Part shown: positions 1 through 8,411 of the stretch, in pieces | How the letters are laid out: each line of letters begins with the position of its first letter | Numbering within the stretch: position 1 is the stretch's first letter | NCBI GenBank assembly: GCA_030531495.1 | Contig: JAUNNJ010000013.1 | Location: 1 to 41,316 of the forward strand | Origin: Bacteroidales bacterium | GTDB taxonomy: Bacteria; Bacteroidota; Bacteroidia; Bacteroidales; Muribaculaceae | Length of the DNA stretch: 41,316 bases | Direction of reading: 5' to 3' | Position numbers and translations under genes: made by a program | The notes under the pieces: generated by a model | Databases searched by the model: none | Told to the model about the DNA's origin: nothing | The model's input: the letters and a program-made list of their open reading frames with translations, nothing else

Positions 1-20
1 TCAGGCACTTAAAAACAGCA

Positions 21-54
21 AGGGTGTACCAAACTGTGAATTTTGATACACCCT
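21..54 (-). terminator. Probable terminator of the FISUMP gene
   Basis: The arms AGGGTGTA (21-28) and TACACCCT (47-54) pair perfectly. Read on the minus strand the stem is followed by GCTGTTTTT, a short U-tract. It lies about 100 bases after the stop of the minus-strand gene at 154-936. Bases 1-153 hold no gene. Confidence 0.55.
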
Positions 55-153
55 CCTACGTGTTTGGCGGTGATTTATTTCGCAACGCCAGCCAATTCCT
101 TAAATATATTTGGACTTATTTCCCCCATTTGAGGAAAATGTAATAGGTTCGGC

Positions 154-936
154 TTATTCTGCTACGCAGACTGCACGAACTGAATAGCCGTAGTCGCGGC
201 TACCACCGTCGATGCGCTTCACTGTGGCGCTGGTAGTGAGCCAGTATGCACCAGTTGCATTGCGTGCATCACTACTCCAAAGGAAGCCGTATTTCTTTTC
301 GCTGTAAGAGCCTTCGTAGTCCATGTAGCCGGCAGCAGGGATGAAGATAGCGTTTTGAGCAAATTCGCCCTTGCCAGTCACCTTGTAGCCAGCGATGGTG
401 CAACCATTTGCATATTGTGTGTTGACACCGTCGCACCAAGTCCAGTCGCAATTATCAATCATGTTTTGCAGCTCGGTTGAGGTTGGCATGCGCCAGTTGT
501 CGCCCCAGAGGCGAATGGCAGTGTCGTCGTTTCCAGTAAGAGGGCCAGAGCCCGAGGTGCGCGCATCTTCAATGAAGTCGTCGTGTCCATCAAAGCGACC
601 ACCCCAACAGTAGATACCGCCCACCACAGCAGTGGCATATTCGGTAGCATCGACGTAAGAGCTAACGGTGGCGCCCACATTGAAATCGGCAAATTTTGGG
701 CCATCTGCCCAGAGTTGTGTCCAAGCCTGCACAGCACCGCTCTTTGTGGTTGCGGAACCTTTTGTTTCGGCTTTCTTTTCATTTTGAACGAACACTACAG
801 AATCGGCGTCGGCGAGTTCGTAAACCAATTTGGGAGTCACGCCATCGGCTTCATATCCCTTGTAAACTTTTACGGTTTGGGCATTGATTGCTGTTGCAGA
901 AAGTGCAACAATCATTGAATATATAATTTTCTTCAT
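154..936 (-). CDS. Secreted FISUMP-domain protein
   Basis: This 260-residue protein has a signal peptide (about residues 1-19, ending NAQ) and a short N-terminal segment of the kind found ahead of many Bacteroidales surface proteins (TVKVYKGY...LADADSVVF). Residues 75-260 match the FISUMP (Fibrobacter succinogenes major paralogous) domain: the landmarks are NWRMPT, IFIPAAGYMDYEG, FLWSSDARNATGAYWL and a closing GYSVRAVCV. FISUMP domains are C-type-lectin-like folds in exported proteins, and their ligands are mostly unknown. The gene follows the 966-1358 gene by 29 bases on the same strand and is probably cotranscribed with it. A hairpin at 21-54 would end the transcript. The family call is firm; the function is unknown. 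Confidence 0.82.
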   Translation of the reverse strand: MKKIIYSMIVALSATAINAQTVKVYKGYEADGVTPKLVYELADADSVVFVQNEKKAETKGSATTKSGAVQAWTQLWADGPKFADFNVGATVSSYVDATEYATAVVGGIYCWGGRFDGHDDFIEDARTSGSGPLTGNDDTAIRLWGDNWRMPTSTELQNMIDNCDWTWCDGVNTQYANGCTIAGYKVTGKGEFAQNAIFIPAAGYMDYEGSYSEKKYGFLWSSDARNATGAYWLTTSATVKRIDGGSRDYGYSVRAVCVAE

Positions 937-965
937 TTTTGTTGTTAAGTAAAAAAGGTTGCTAA

Positions 966-1358
966 TTAGTGTTTCAGTTCACGACCGTTGATGTCATACC
1001 ACTTTTCGCCTTTAATGATGACGAGTTGGCCACCGATAATGTACTTGCCGCTCTGGGTAACCTTTGAATCGGTAGCGTTGGTGATGCCCGTAGGCTCTTT
1101 ATACACACCATAAGTGATTTTCAACTTGCCTCCATCTGCGAGAGGCACTTCCATAACAGGATGTCCGTCGACCGTCAAAACTGTCGCATCGGCAGAATAG
1201 GTGACTTTTGGCATTTTTTCCAACTTGTAGCAAGTGGAAGAGCCGTCAACCCATGCATAAATCGCATCATTGCCCGGCATCTCTTCGGCATGAATAGAGG
1301 AACCCGAAAGGAGAATTAATGCCATTGGCAACAATCGCTTGTAAATAAACTTGTTCAT
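966..1358 (-). CDS. Small secreted protein with Bacteroidales leader domain
   Basis: This 130-residue exported protein begins MNKFIYKRLLPMALILLSGSS with a signal peptide ending near IHAEE. An upstream in-frame ATG would give 175 residues, but a -7 promoter box lies at 1394-1402, between the two starts, so 1358 is chosen. The body (YKLEKMPKVTYSAD, VPLADGGKLKITYG) resembles the short beta-rich region near the N-terminus of many Prevotella surface proteins. The tail (SGKYIIGGQLVIIKGEKWYD, then INGREL) resembles the C-terminal ends of type IX-secreted proteins, but it is not a clean sorting signal. It may be a bare leader/tail module that works with the FISUMP protein encoded 29 bases downstream. 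No enzymatic motif is seen. Confidence 0.6.
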   Translation of the reverse strand: MNKFIYKRLLPMALILLSGSSIHAEEMPGNDAIYAWVDGSSTCYKLEKMPKVTYSADATVLTVDGHPVMEVPLADGGKLKITYGVYKEPTGITNATDSKVTQSGKYIIGGQLVIIKGEKWYDINGRELKH

Positions 1359-1393
1359 TAATCTTAATAGTTTAGCTTTTGAAATTTCCTTCT

Positions 1394-1402
1394 GCAAAGG
1401 TA
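1394..1402 (-). promoter_or_regulatory. -7 promoter box for the 966-1358 gene
   Basis: The minus strand reads TACCTTTGC, matching the Bacteroidetes -7 consensus TAnnTTTG. It lies 36 bases upstream of the ATG at 1358. No convincing -33 TTTG is visible at the usual spacing. Confidence 0.45.
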
Positions 1403-1529
1403 ATAATAATCTCCAAAAGTACATTAAAACAAATGGCACTATTTTATATATCCATGCCTTAATGTACTTTCTGGGATGATTAACTAAAAGCAAAAACGCT
1501 TAAAAATATAACACAATTTAGCGAGAGCG

Positions 1530-2471
1530 CTATTGCTGGTGTTTGGTGGCAGCTACGGTAACGATGTAGGCGCTGAGGAGAACGAGGACGCCTGCCACTG
1601 GCTTGTCCCATGTGAGCACGTCCTGGCCGATGGCAAAAGCCACGATTGAAGCGACCACTGGTTGGAGATTGGTGTAGACACTGACTGTGGTGGCGGGGAT
1701 GCGCGCCATGGCGTAAGGGATGAAGAAGAAGCCCAAAACGGTGGCAAAAAGGATGACGAATGCCATTTCCACTATGCCCCACAGCATTGATGGTTCGGCG
1801 TAGAGTGGCTGGACAAGGAGTTCGCCATAGTTGACAGGACCGTCGCCGAAGATGCCGCTCATCATCCATCCGAATGGAATGACGATGACGGTGGAAGCGA
1901 GAAACACCCACTTCATTTGAGTGACGGCACTGTATTTTGCACTCACCTTACCAGTAATCACCAGATAGATGGCCCAAGTGAGGAGGCTGAGCAGCGCGAG
2001 ACAGATACCGAGGAGGTCGTTCTTGCCTGTGCCCGCTTTCCATCCCATGAACACCATGAGCATGGCGCCGGCAATGCCGATGAACACACCCACAGCCTTA
2101 AGGCCCGTGATTTTTTCGTTGATAAACATGGCCGCCAACAGCATCACTGCTATTGGAGTGAGGGTGGCGAGCAGTGAGAAATACACGGGTTGGGTGAACG
2201 CCAACGCCCATGCCGCAAAAGTCTGCGAAATGGCAAAGCCCACCATGCCGCCAACAATGATGATGAGCAAATCCTTACGCTCCACCTTTTCCTTTGGAAG
2301 GAGTGCCGCCAACAACCAGAAAACAACAGTGGCACCAAGGCATCTGAAAAACATATAGCCATTGGGCGAGAAGTGATTGTTGACGAGGTCGTTGGTAACG
2401 GGCACACTGAGTCCAAACACAGTGTTGGCGAGAATCACCGCCGCATGGCCCTGGAATTTACTTTTGTCCAT
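1530..2471 (-). CDS. EamA-family (DMT superfamily) permease
   Basis: This 313-residue inner-membrane protein has about ten hydrophobic segments arranged as two repeats of an EamA domain (roughly residues 8-140 and 155-305), the usual size for the drug/metabolite transporter superfamily. The first repeat opens with GHAAVILANTVFGLSVPV. The second contains LLTWAIYLVITGK and the family-typical YTNLQPVVASIVAFAIGQD. Such permeases usually export amino acids or metabolites. The substrate cannot be read from the sequence. A minus-strand -7 box (TAACTTTGC, 2500-2508) sits 29 bases upstream of the start. No close operon partner is present. Confidence 0.88.
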   Translation of the reverse strand: MDKSKFQGHAAVILANTVFGLSVPVTNDLVNNHFSPNGYMFFRCLGATVVFWLLAALLPKEKVERKDLLIIIVGGMVGFAISQTFAAWALAFTQPVYFSLLATLTPIAVMLLAAMFINEKITGLKAVGVFIGIAGAMLMVFMGWKAGTGKNDLLGICLALLSLLTWAIYLVITGKVSAKYSAVTQMKWVFLASTVIVIPFGWMMSGIFGDGPVNYGELLVQPLYAEPSMLWGIVEMAFVILFATVLGFFFIPYAMARIPATTVSVYTNLQPVVASIVAFAIGQDVLTWDKPVAGVLVLLSAYIVTVAATKHQQ

Positions 2472-2499
2472 TTGATTGCTGATTTTTATATTTGTGAAT

Positions 2500-2508
2500 G
2501 CAAAGTTA
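2500..2508 (-). promoter_or_regulatory. -7 promoter box for the EamA gene
   Basis: The minus strand reads TAACTTTGC, an exact TAnnTTTG match, 29 bases ahead of the EamA start. A -33 element is not clear. Confidence 0.45.
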
Positions 2509-2661
2509 AGAAAGAATTTACATTTTTGATGAGGAATTAGATTATTCAGATGGGGGATTTTCAGATTTTGAGATGGCTCGAGGTGGGAGGGTATTTAGTT
2601 TTTTACATTTTTTTAAGGAGAAAAGCATTGTATGAATAGACGGTGTTTGGGGAATAATGAG

Positions 2662-2670
2662 TATATTTGC
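2662..2670 (+). promoter_or_regulatory. -7 promoter box for the envelope-gene block
   Basis: TATATTTGC matches TAnnTTTG and lies 60 bases upstream of the TPR-protein start. The nearest TTTG upstream (2646-2649) is only 12 bases away, closer than the usual 19-21. Confidence 0.45.
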
Positions 2671-2729
2671 ATAATTATATAAATTTGGATAATAGTGCCC
2701 GTGGGATTACGGGGTAAAACTTTAAAATA

Positions 2730-5700
2730 ATGATGAAACTAAAAACAGTCGTACTTTCGACCAGCCTTGCTGTTCCGGCATTGATGGGTGCACAAAACCC
2801 GCTCACCACCAGCGACGCACAAGGCTACTTCGAGCGTGGCAAACTCATGTATGAGAACCACAATTACACTGGTGCCATCGACCAGATGAAGCGAGTGAAG
2901 GAATTGCCTTCAAGTGCAACACTCTGCGAGCAAGCCGACTACTATATGGCTCTGAGTCGCCTCGAACGCGATGAAGCAGGAGCACTTGCCGCACTGCGTG
3001 CATTCACCGCCAACTACCCCACTTCTGAACTGCTGCCCGATGTGCTGATGCGAATCGGTAATCTCCATTTCTATCACGGCGATTACGGCGACGCACTCAC
3101 TTCCTACAGCCAGGTGCGCGAGCACGCTCTTGATGGCGACCTCAACGAGGACCTCATCTACCGCATGGCTTATTGCGACCTTCAACTCGAGCAATATGCC
3201 GAGGCGCGCTACCTCTACGAAACACTGAAGGGCACTAAGCGATACGACAACGCCACACGATTCTACAACGCCTACATCGACTATGCCAACAAGCACTACG
3301 ACTCCGCTTACGCAAAGTTCACCAACATTGACCGCGCTGGCGAGTTGGGCTACCAGAGCCAATACTACATGTGCCAAATCGACTTCAACCACAAGGACTA
3401 CGACCGCGTGATTTCGCTGGGCCAAACTTTGCTGAGCGATGAAGTGAACGAATACTTCGCTCCAGAAGTGAACCGACTCGTGGGTGAAAGTTACTACCAC
3501 AAAGGCAATGTGGCCAAAGCGCGCGAGCACTTGAACAAGTATGTGAGCACCACACAAGACCCTGTGATGCGCTCGGCTGTCTACGCCCTCGGTGTGATGG
3601 ACTACGATGCCGGCAACTACAAGGGTGCTGTCGACAATTTGAGCCAGGTAATTGGCGTAGCCGACGAAATGGCACAAAGCGCCCACCTCTATCTCGGCCA
3701 AAGCCACCTGAAAACTGGCGAGAACAAGTTGGCAGCGCTGGCATTTGAAAAAGCCGCCGGCATGGACTTCAACATGGATGTGAAAGAAGTGGCATTCTAC
3801 AATTTCGCCGTTTGCCAAAGCAAGGGCAGTACCACTCCGTTCGGCAACGACATCGAACTTTTCGAAACATTCCTCAACAACTATCCAAAGTCGAAATACA
3901 AAACCGCAGTCGAGAAGCACCTCGTGCAGGCCTACATGACCACCAACAACTACGAGCGTGCGCTCAGCAGCATCGAGAACATCAAGAATCCGGGAGCACC
4001 CATTCTGAAAGCAAAGCAGAATGTGCTCTACAACCTCGGTGTTCAGTCGCTTCAAAAGGGCTACCGCAAAGAAGCCGCCAACTATCTGAAGAAGGCTATC
4101 AAAGTGGGCAACTACGACAAGAAAATCTTGAACGAAAGCCGACTCTGGCTTGCCGAAACACAATACATCGGCGGCGACTACGAAAGCACCGTGAGCAACC
4201 TGAGCGAATATGTGAAGTCGGCCGACAAAAAGGACGAAAACTACGGCAAGGCGCTCTACAACCTCGGCTACGCACAATATCAACAAAAGAATTTTGAAGA
4301 GGCACGCAAGAATTTCGAACTCGCCATTGAATCGGGCACCCTCGACAAGGCACTCTTGAGCGACACTTACGACCGCATCGCCGACACCTATTACTACGCT
4401 GGCGACTTCAAAAACGCAGAAACCCAATACGGCAAGGCTATCGAGAACGCCCAAGGCGCAGCCGATGGCTCTATGTTCGACAAGGCTATGATGGCCGGTC
4501 AACTCAACGACCACCCAAACAAGATTCAACAAATGAACGACTTGATTGCAAAATACCCAGAAAGCACCAAGGTGCCTACTGCACTGCTTGAAATCGCTCG
4601 TTCATACGAAGCCATGGGCAAGACCAAGGAAGCCACCGCTCAATATAAGGCGCTCGGCGAAAAATACCCAAAACTTGCTGAAGCACGCCAAGGCATGCTC
4701 CACCTGGCTTTGATGCAAAAGAACCTGGGCAACCAAGATGCTGCGATTGAGGCATACAAGAGCGTGATTAAGGATGCTCCTACCAGCGAAGAAGCCAAGG
4801 TGGCAGCCGACGACCTCAAGTCGATGTATGCCGAACGTGGCGAACTCGACAAATATGTGACATTTATCGAAACCGTGCCTAACGCTCCAAAACTTGAAGT
4901 GAACGACATCGACCGCCTCACCTTTGAAGCAGCAGAGAAGGCTGCCACTGCCACACACCCAAGCATCACAAAGATGGAGAATTACCTCCGCGACTATCCT
5001 AACGGTGCTCATGTGGCCGACGCTAAATACTACATTGGCCGTTACCACTACGAAAAGGGCAACCTCACCCAAGCAACAGCACAAATTGCTGAAGCACTCG
5101 CCCATGGCGAAGACGCCGTCTGGGCTGACGACGCACTGGTGATGAAGAGCGACATCCTCGTCCGCCAAGGCAAGCAAGAAGAGGCTATCGAAGTGTATAA
5201 GCAAATCATCGGCCGCGCGAAGGACGACGACAGCAAGGTGGTGGCTCAAATGGGCTTGATGCGTGCCGCTACCGACATCAACCGCTTCAACGAAGTGATT
5301 GAAACTGCCGACGACCTTCTCAAAAACCCATCACTCACCGCCAATGAGGTGAATGAAGTGAAACTCGGCAGGGCTGTGGCATATATCGGACAAAAAGACT
5401 TCGACTTCGCAGAAGCCGACCTGAAGGCTCTTGCCACCGACATGACCACCGAGCATGGTGCCCGCGCGGCCTACGAATTGGCACGTCTGGAAATGGAACG
5501 CGGCAACTACAAGGGTGCAGAAGACAGAGTGGACGCGCTGCTCGACTCAGGCACACCACAAACCTACTGGATTGGACGCGCTTACATTCTGTTGAGCGAC
5601 ATCCTTGTGAAGGAAGGCAAGCCTGGCACAGCACGCGAATATCTTGAAAGTCTGAAGAACAATTACCCAGGCAAAGAAAGAGATATCTTCAACGACATTG

Positions 5701-5756
5701 ACTCTCGACTCAAATCGCTCAGCAAGCCAAAGGTCGTGACCAAAGCAAAGAAGTAA
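2730..5756 (+). CDS. Large exported tetratricopeptide-repeat protein
   Basis: This 1008-residue protein starts MMKLKTVVLSTSLAVPALMG, a signal peptide with probable cleavage near GAQ, and is built of TPR-type helix pairs along its whole length. Examples are QGYFERGKLMYENHNYTGAI, GKALYNLGYAQYQQKNFEEA and KGNLTQATAQIAEALAHG. No catalytic domain is visible. The C-terminus is lysine-rich. It is followed 40 bases later by an outer-membrane barrel gene. Large periplasmic TPR proteins paired with a barrel are common in Bacteroidota, so a scaffold or assembly role in the envelope is a reasonable inference, not shown. ATG at 2733 is an equally possible start. Codon use is strongly biased, as in the neighbouring genes, and produces a long antisense shadow frame. 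Confidence 0.85.
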   Translation: MMKLKTVVLSTSLAVPALMGAQNPLTTSDAQGYFERGKLMYENHNYTGAIDQMKRVKELPSSATLCEQADYYMALSRLERDEAGALAALRAFTANYPTSELLPDVLMRIGNLHFYHGDYGDALTSYSQVREHALDGDLNEDLIYRMAYCDLQLEQYAEARYLYETLKGTKRYDNATRFYNAYIDYANKHYDSAYAKFTNIDRAGELGYQSQYYMCQIDFNHKDYDRVISLGQTLLSDEVNEYFAPEVNRLVGESYYHKGNVAKAREHLNKYVSTTQDPVMRSAVYALGVMDYDAGNYKGAVDNLSQVIGVADEMAQSAHLYLGQSHLKTGENKLAALAFEKAAGMDFNMDVKEVAFYNFAVCQSKGSTTPFGNDIELFETFLNNYPKSKYKTAVEKHLVQAYMTTNNYERALSSIENIKNPGAPILKAKQNVLYNLGVQSLQKGYRKEAANYLKKAIKVGNYDKKILNESRLWLAETQYIGGDYESTVSNLSEYVKSADKKDENYGKALYNLGYAQYQQKNFEEARKNFELAIESGTLDKALLSDTYDRIADTYYYAGDFKNAETQYGKAIENAQGAADGSMFDKAMMAGQLNDHPNKIQQMNDLIAKYPESTKVPTALLEIARSYEAMGKTKEATAQYKALGEKYPKLAEARQGMLHLALMQKNLGNQDAAIEAYKSVIKDAPTSEEAKVAADDLKSMYAERGELDKYVTFIETVPNAPKLEVNDIDRLTFEAAEKAATATHPSITKMENYLRDYPNGAHVADAKYYIGRYHYEKGNLTQATAQIAEALAHGEDAVWADDALVMKSDILVRQGKQEEAIEVYKQIIGRAKDDDSKVVAQMGLMRAATDINRFNEVIETADDLLKNPSLTANEVNEVKLGRAVAYIGQKDFDFAEADLKALATDMTTEHGARAAYELARLEMERGNYKGAEDRVDALLDSGTPQTYWIGRAYILLSDILVKEGKPGTAREYLESLKNNYPGKERDIFNDIDSRLKSLSKPKVVTKAKK

Positions 5757-5796
5757 TAACGAAGAAGTATCACACATTCATCAGTAATATAGCATT

Positions 5797-7593
5797 ATGA
5801 AAAAGATATATGTGAGCATTCTGGCAGCCGCCCTTACCGCTATGGCTGGCTTGGCCCAGGAAAATCTGCAAAAAGAAATCACACTTGCCAAAGACTTTGT
5901 GCCAGTGGTGAAGAAAGCCACCAAAAAAAGTGCGCTCCCACGCGTATTGAAACCCGTGAAAGGCGAGGAAGATTCAAATATCGACTTCTCTGCATGGGCT
6001 GAGCCCACTGCCGTGAGTGTGGAAATCCCAACCATGCTGCCTTACGGCTATCGCACAGGCCATCGTTTCAGCAACCAGCGCGGTTACCTCGATTTAGGCG
6101 CAGGCACACAGCTCAACTTTGTGGGTAGCGCAGGCTATCGCATCGTGGACGACGAGACACTGAAAGTGAGCGCTTGGATGCAGCACAACAGCACTTGGAC
6201 TGGAAAGAACACCTCAAAATTCGCCGACGCCACCGACACGAAGCAGAAATTCTGCGACAACGTGATTGGCATCGACGCAAACACAAAAGTGGGCAACAAC
6301 ACCCTCGACCTTGGCGCAAGCGTGCATTTCGACAACTTCAACTACTACGGCAATCCCATTATGATTGGTGAAGCGATCGACACCAAACACTGGTGGGACG
6401 ACAACCAGAATTTCCTCGACATCAACCTCAAGGGTGCATGGAAGGGACGCGTGAACGTGTCGCGATTCCACGACATCTCCTACATGGTGGGCGTGAACTA
6501 CAACTACGCCGGCTATGAAAAGGGCTTTGACATGAACACTTTCCTAAAAAACGACGAGTTCAAAGGCGCAAAAGAGCACTATTTGCAAGTGGCACTCGGT
6601 GCAAAATACGCCATTGAAGCCAACTCAAGTGTGGGCGCCGACGTGAAGTTCGACATTCAAAACCGCTCAAACTACCAAATCACCGACTACGCTTTACGCA
6701 TCATTGATAAGGTAAGCAACACCGGCTCGATGCTCACCCTCTCGCCATACTACACCTATTATGGCCAAAATCTGCTGGCTCGCCTTGGCGTGAACGTAAA
6801 CTTCTCATTCGGCGACGGCACCAAGTTCCGCTTTGCTCCTAATGTGCAACTCGCCTACGAATTCACCCCTGGTGTATCCATCTACGCTAATGCTACTGGC
6901 GGCAAGCAAATCAACACCCTCAGCCGTGTAGCAGCCCTCAATCGCTACCTCGACCCTAACGGTTACCACGGCAACACCTTCGTGCCTATCGATGCAGAAG
7001 CAGGCTTCAAGGTTGGTCCATTCAATGGCCTCGTCGTGAAAGTGTTTGGCGGCTATGGTGTGTTTAAAGATGCTTTGACCCATGTCTACTTTTCCAACGC
7101 TGCAAGCACCAGCGTTATAAACTGGGACTGCAAGGGTCTGAAGGTGGGTGGCAATGTGGAATATAAGTACCGCTCACTTGCCGAAATCGACCTCGGCTTC
7201 ACTTTTGCTCCACAGAGCGACAAGATAGAAAACGACAAGAGCTACAGTGGCTATATGCTCGGACTCGACCGCGCAAAGATGGTGGCAAATGCCGACTTGA
7301 AAATCTACCCAATCAAGGGTTTGACCGTTGGCGCAGGCTTTGAATATCGCGGCGGCCGTCATTTCTTGATGCCACGATACATTTCCGATGGGACAGGAAC
7401 AGGCACCACCATCTACTCACTCGAAAAGATGGACAATGTGGTCAACCTCCATGCCGGTGCAAGCTACCGCTTCGACAAGTATGTAACCCTCTGGGCAAAG
7501 GCAACCAACCTGCTCAACAAGCAATGGGATGTGCTTGCCAACATGGGTGCACAGAAATTGAGCATCATGGGCGGTATCGGATTAGTGTTCTAA
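5797..7593 (+). CDS. Outer-membrane beta-barrel protein, TonB-receptor-like barrel
   Basis: This 598-residue protein has a signal peptide (MKKIYVSILAAALTAMAGLA, cut near AQ). After a lysine-rich N-terminal stretch it is a series of alternating amphipathic strands that ends with an aromatic residue (GGIGLVF), as outer-membrane barrels do. The last 50 residues (LHAGASYRFDKYVTLWAKA, then TNLLNKQWDVL) look like the end of a TonB-dependent receptor barrel, but no plug domain or TonB box is evident and the protein is shorter than usual receptors. It sits 40 bases after the TPR gene and 41 before cutC, suggesting one transcript. A partner role with the TPR protein is inferred from this order. The substrate is unknown. 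Confidence 0.75.
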   Translation: MKKIYVSILAAALTAMAGLAQENLQKEITLAKDFVPVVKKATKKSALPRVLKPVKGEEDSNIDFSAWAEPTAVSVEIPTMLPYGYRTGHRFSNQRGYLDLGAGTQLNFVGSAGYRIVDDETLKVSAWMQHNSTWTGKNTSKFADATDTKQKFCDNVIGIDANTKVGNNTLDLGASVHFDNFNYYGNPIMIGEAIDTKHWWDDNQNFLDINLKGAWKGRVNVSRFHDISYMVGVNYNYAGYEKGFDMNTFLKNDEFKGAKEHYLQVALGAKYAIEANSSVGADVKFDIQNRSNYQITDYALRIIDKVSNTGSMLTLSPYYTYYGQNLLARLGVNVNFSFGDGTKFRFAPNVQLAYEFTPGVSIYANATGGKQINTLSRVAALNRYLDPNGYHGNTFVPIDAEAGFKVGPFNGLVVKVFGGYGVFKDALTHVYFSNAASTSVINWDCKGLKVGGNVEYKYRSLAEIDLGFTFAPQSDKIENDKSYSGYMLGLDRAKMVANADLKIYPIKGLTVGAGFEYRGGRHFLMPRYISDGTGTGTTIYSLEKMDNVVNLHAGASYRFDKYVTLWAKATNLLNKQWDVLANMGAQKLSIMGGIGLVF

Positions 7594-7634
7594 TCACCAA
7601 CACTTTTCCATTTTTGCAATAGGTTATTACCGAT

Positions 7635-8387
7635 ATGAATTCATTTGAATTTGAAATATGCGCCAACAGTCTGGAGAGTTGCCTTGCAGCCCAGGCTGCT
7701 GGCGCAACTCGTGTAGAACTGTGTGCAGGGATTCCCGAAGGTGGCACCACGCCATCGTATGCCGAGATTTCCTATGCACGAAAAATGCTACACGACACGA
7801 AGTTGCACGTCATCATCCGCCCTCGCGGTGGCGATTTCACCTATTCGCCGCTGGAGATTGAGCGAATGGCGCTCGACATCACCATGTGTAAAGAAATAGG
7901 CGTCGATGGCGTGGTGTTTGGATGCCTCACTCCAGAAGGCGACATCGACGTAGTGAACTGTATCAAACTGCTCCGCCATGCCAAAGGGCTCTCTTGCACC
8001 TTCCACCGTGCTTTCGACCGATGCAAAGCGCCACTTGAGGCGCTTCCACAACTGAAAGAACTCGGCTTCGACCGCGTGCTCACTTCGGGGCAGGCGCCAA
8101 CTGCCGAAGCTGGAATCTCCATGCTCAAGCAATGGCAAGACGCCGAAGTGAAAAAGCCCATGCTTATGGCGGGATGTGGCGTGAACGAATCCAATATTGC
8201 CAAGATACACGCTTCTACAGGCATCACCGCATTTCATTTTTCGGCTCGCGAACTCGTGAAAAGCGACACCGCATATATGAACAGCGATGTGGCCATGGGA
8301 AAGAGCGACACCGACGAAAGCCTATTGCCCTACACCACCGAGAAGCGTGTGGCCGACACTATCAATGCACTGATTAATTCAAAATAA
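7635..8387 (+). CDS. cutC: CutC family protein
   Basis: This 250-residue protein has the normal CutC length and signatures along a TIM-barrel fold: FEICANSLESCLAAQAAGAT, VELCAGIPEGGTTPS, IRPRGGDF, GVVFGCLTPEGDID, TFHRAFDR, RVLTSGQ and a late AGCGVN. CutC was linked to copper tolerance in E. coli, but that role has been questioned and the barrel may be an enzyme of unknown substrate. The protein has no signal peptide, so it should be cytosolic. It is the only evidently cytosolic product in the 2730-11006 block. Spacing to its neighbours is 41 and 24 bases, consistent with cotranscription. Confidence 0.92.
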   Translation: MNSFEFEICANSLESCLAAQAAGATRVELCAGIPEGGTTPSYAEISYARKMLHDTKLHVIIRPRGGDFTYSPLEIERMALDITMCKEIGVDGVVFGCLTPEGDIDVVNCIKLLRHAKGLSCTFHRAFDRCKAPLEALPQLKELGFDRVLTSGQAPTAEAGISMLKQWQDAEVKKPMLMAGCGVNESNIAKIHASTGITAFHFSARELVKSDTAYMNSDVAMGKSDTDESLLPYTTEKRVADTINALINSK

Positions 8388-8411
8388 CGCAATTTACCAC
8401 ATTTATTAAAT

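Noticed and set aside
966..1493. 175-residue version of the small secreted protein
   Set aside because: Its start lies upstream of the -7 box at 1394-1402, and the signal peptide begins at the internal Met (1358).
2910..4532. 540-codon open frame antisense to the TPR gene
   Set aside because: It is a by-product of strong codon bias in the TPR gene: composition is Val/His/Cys-rich, with no domain and no promoter.
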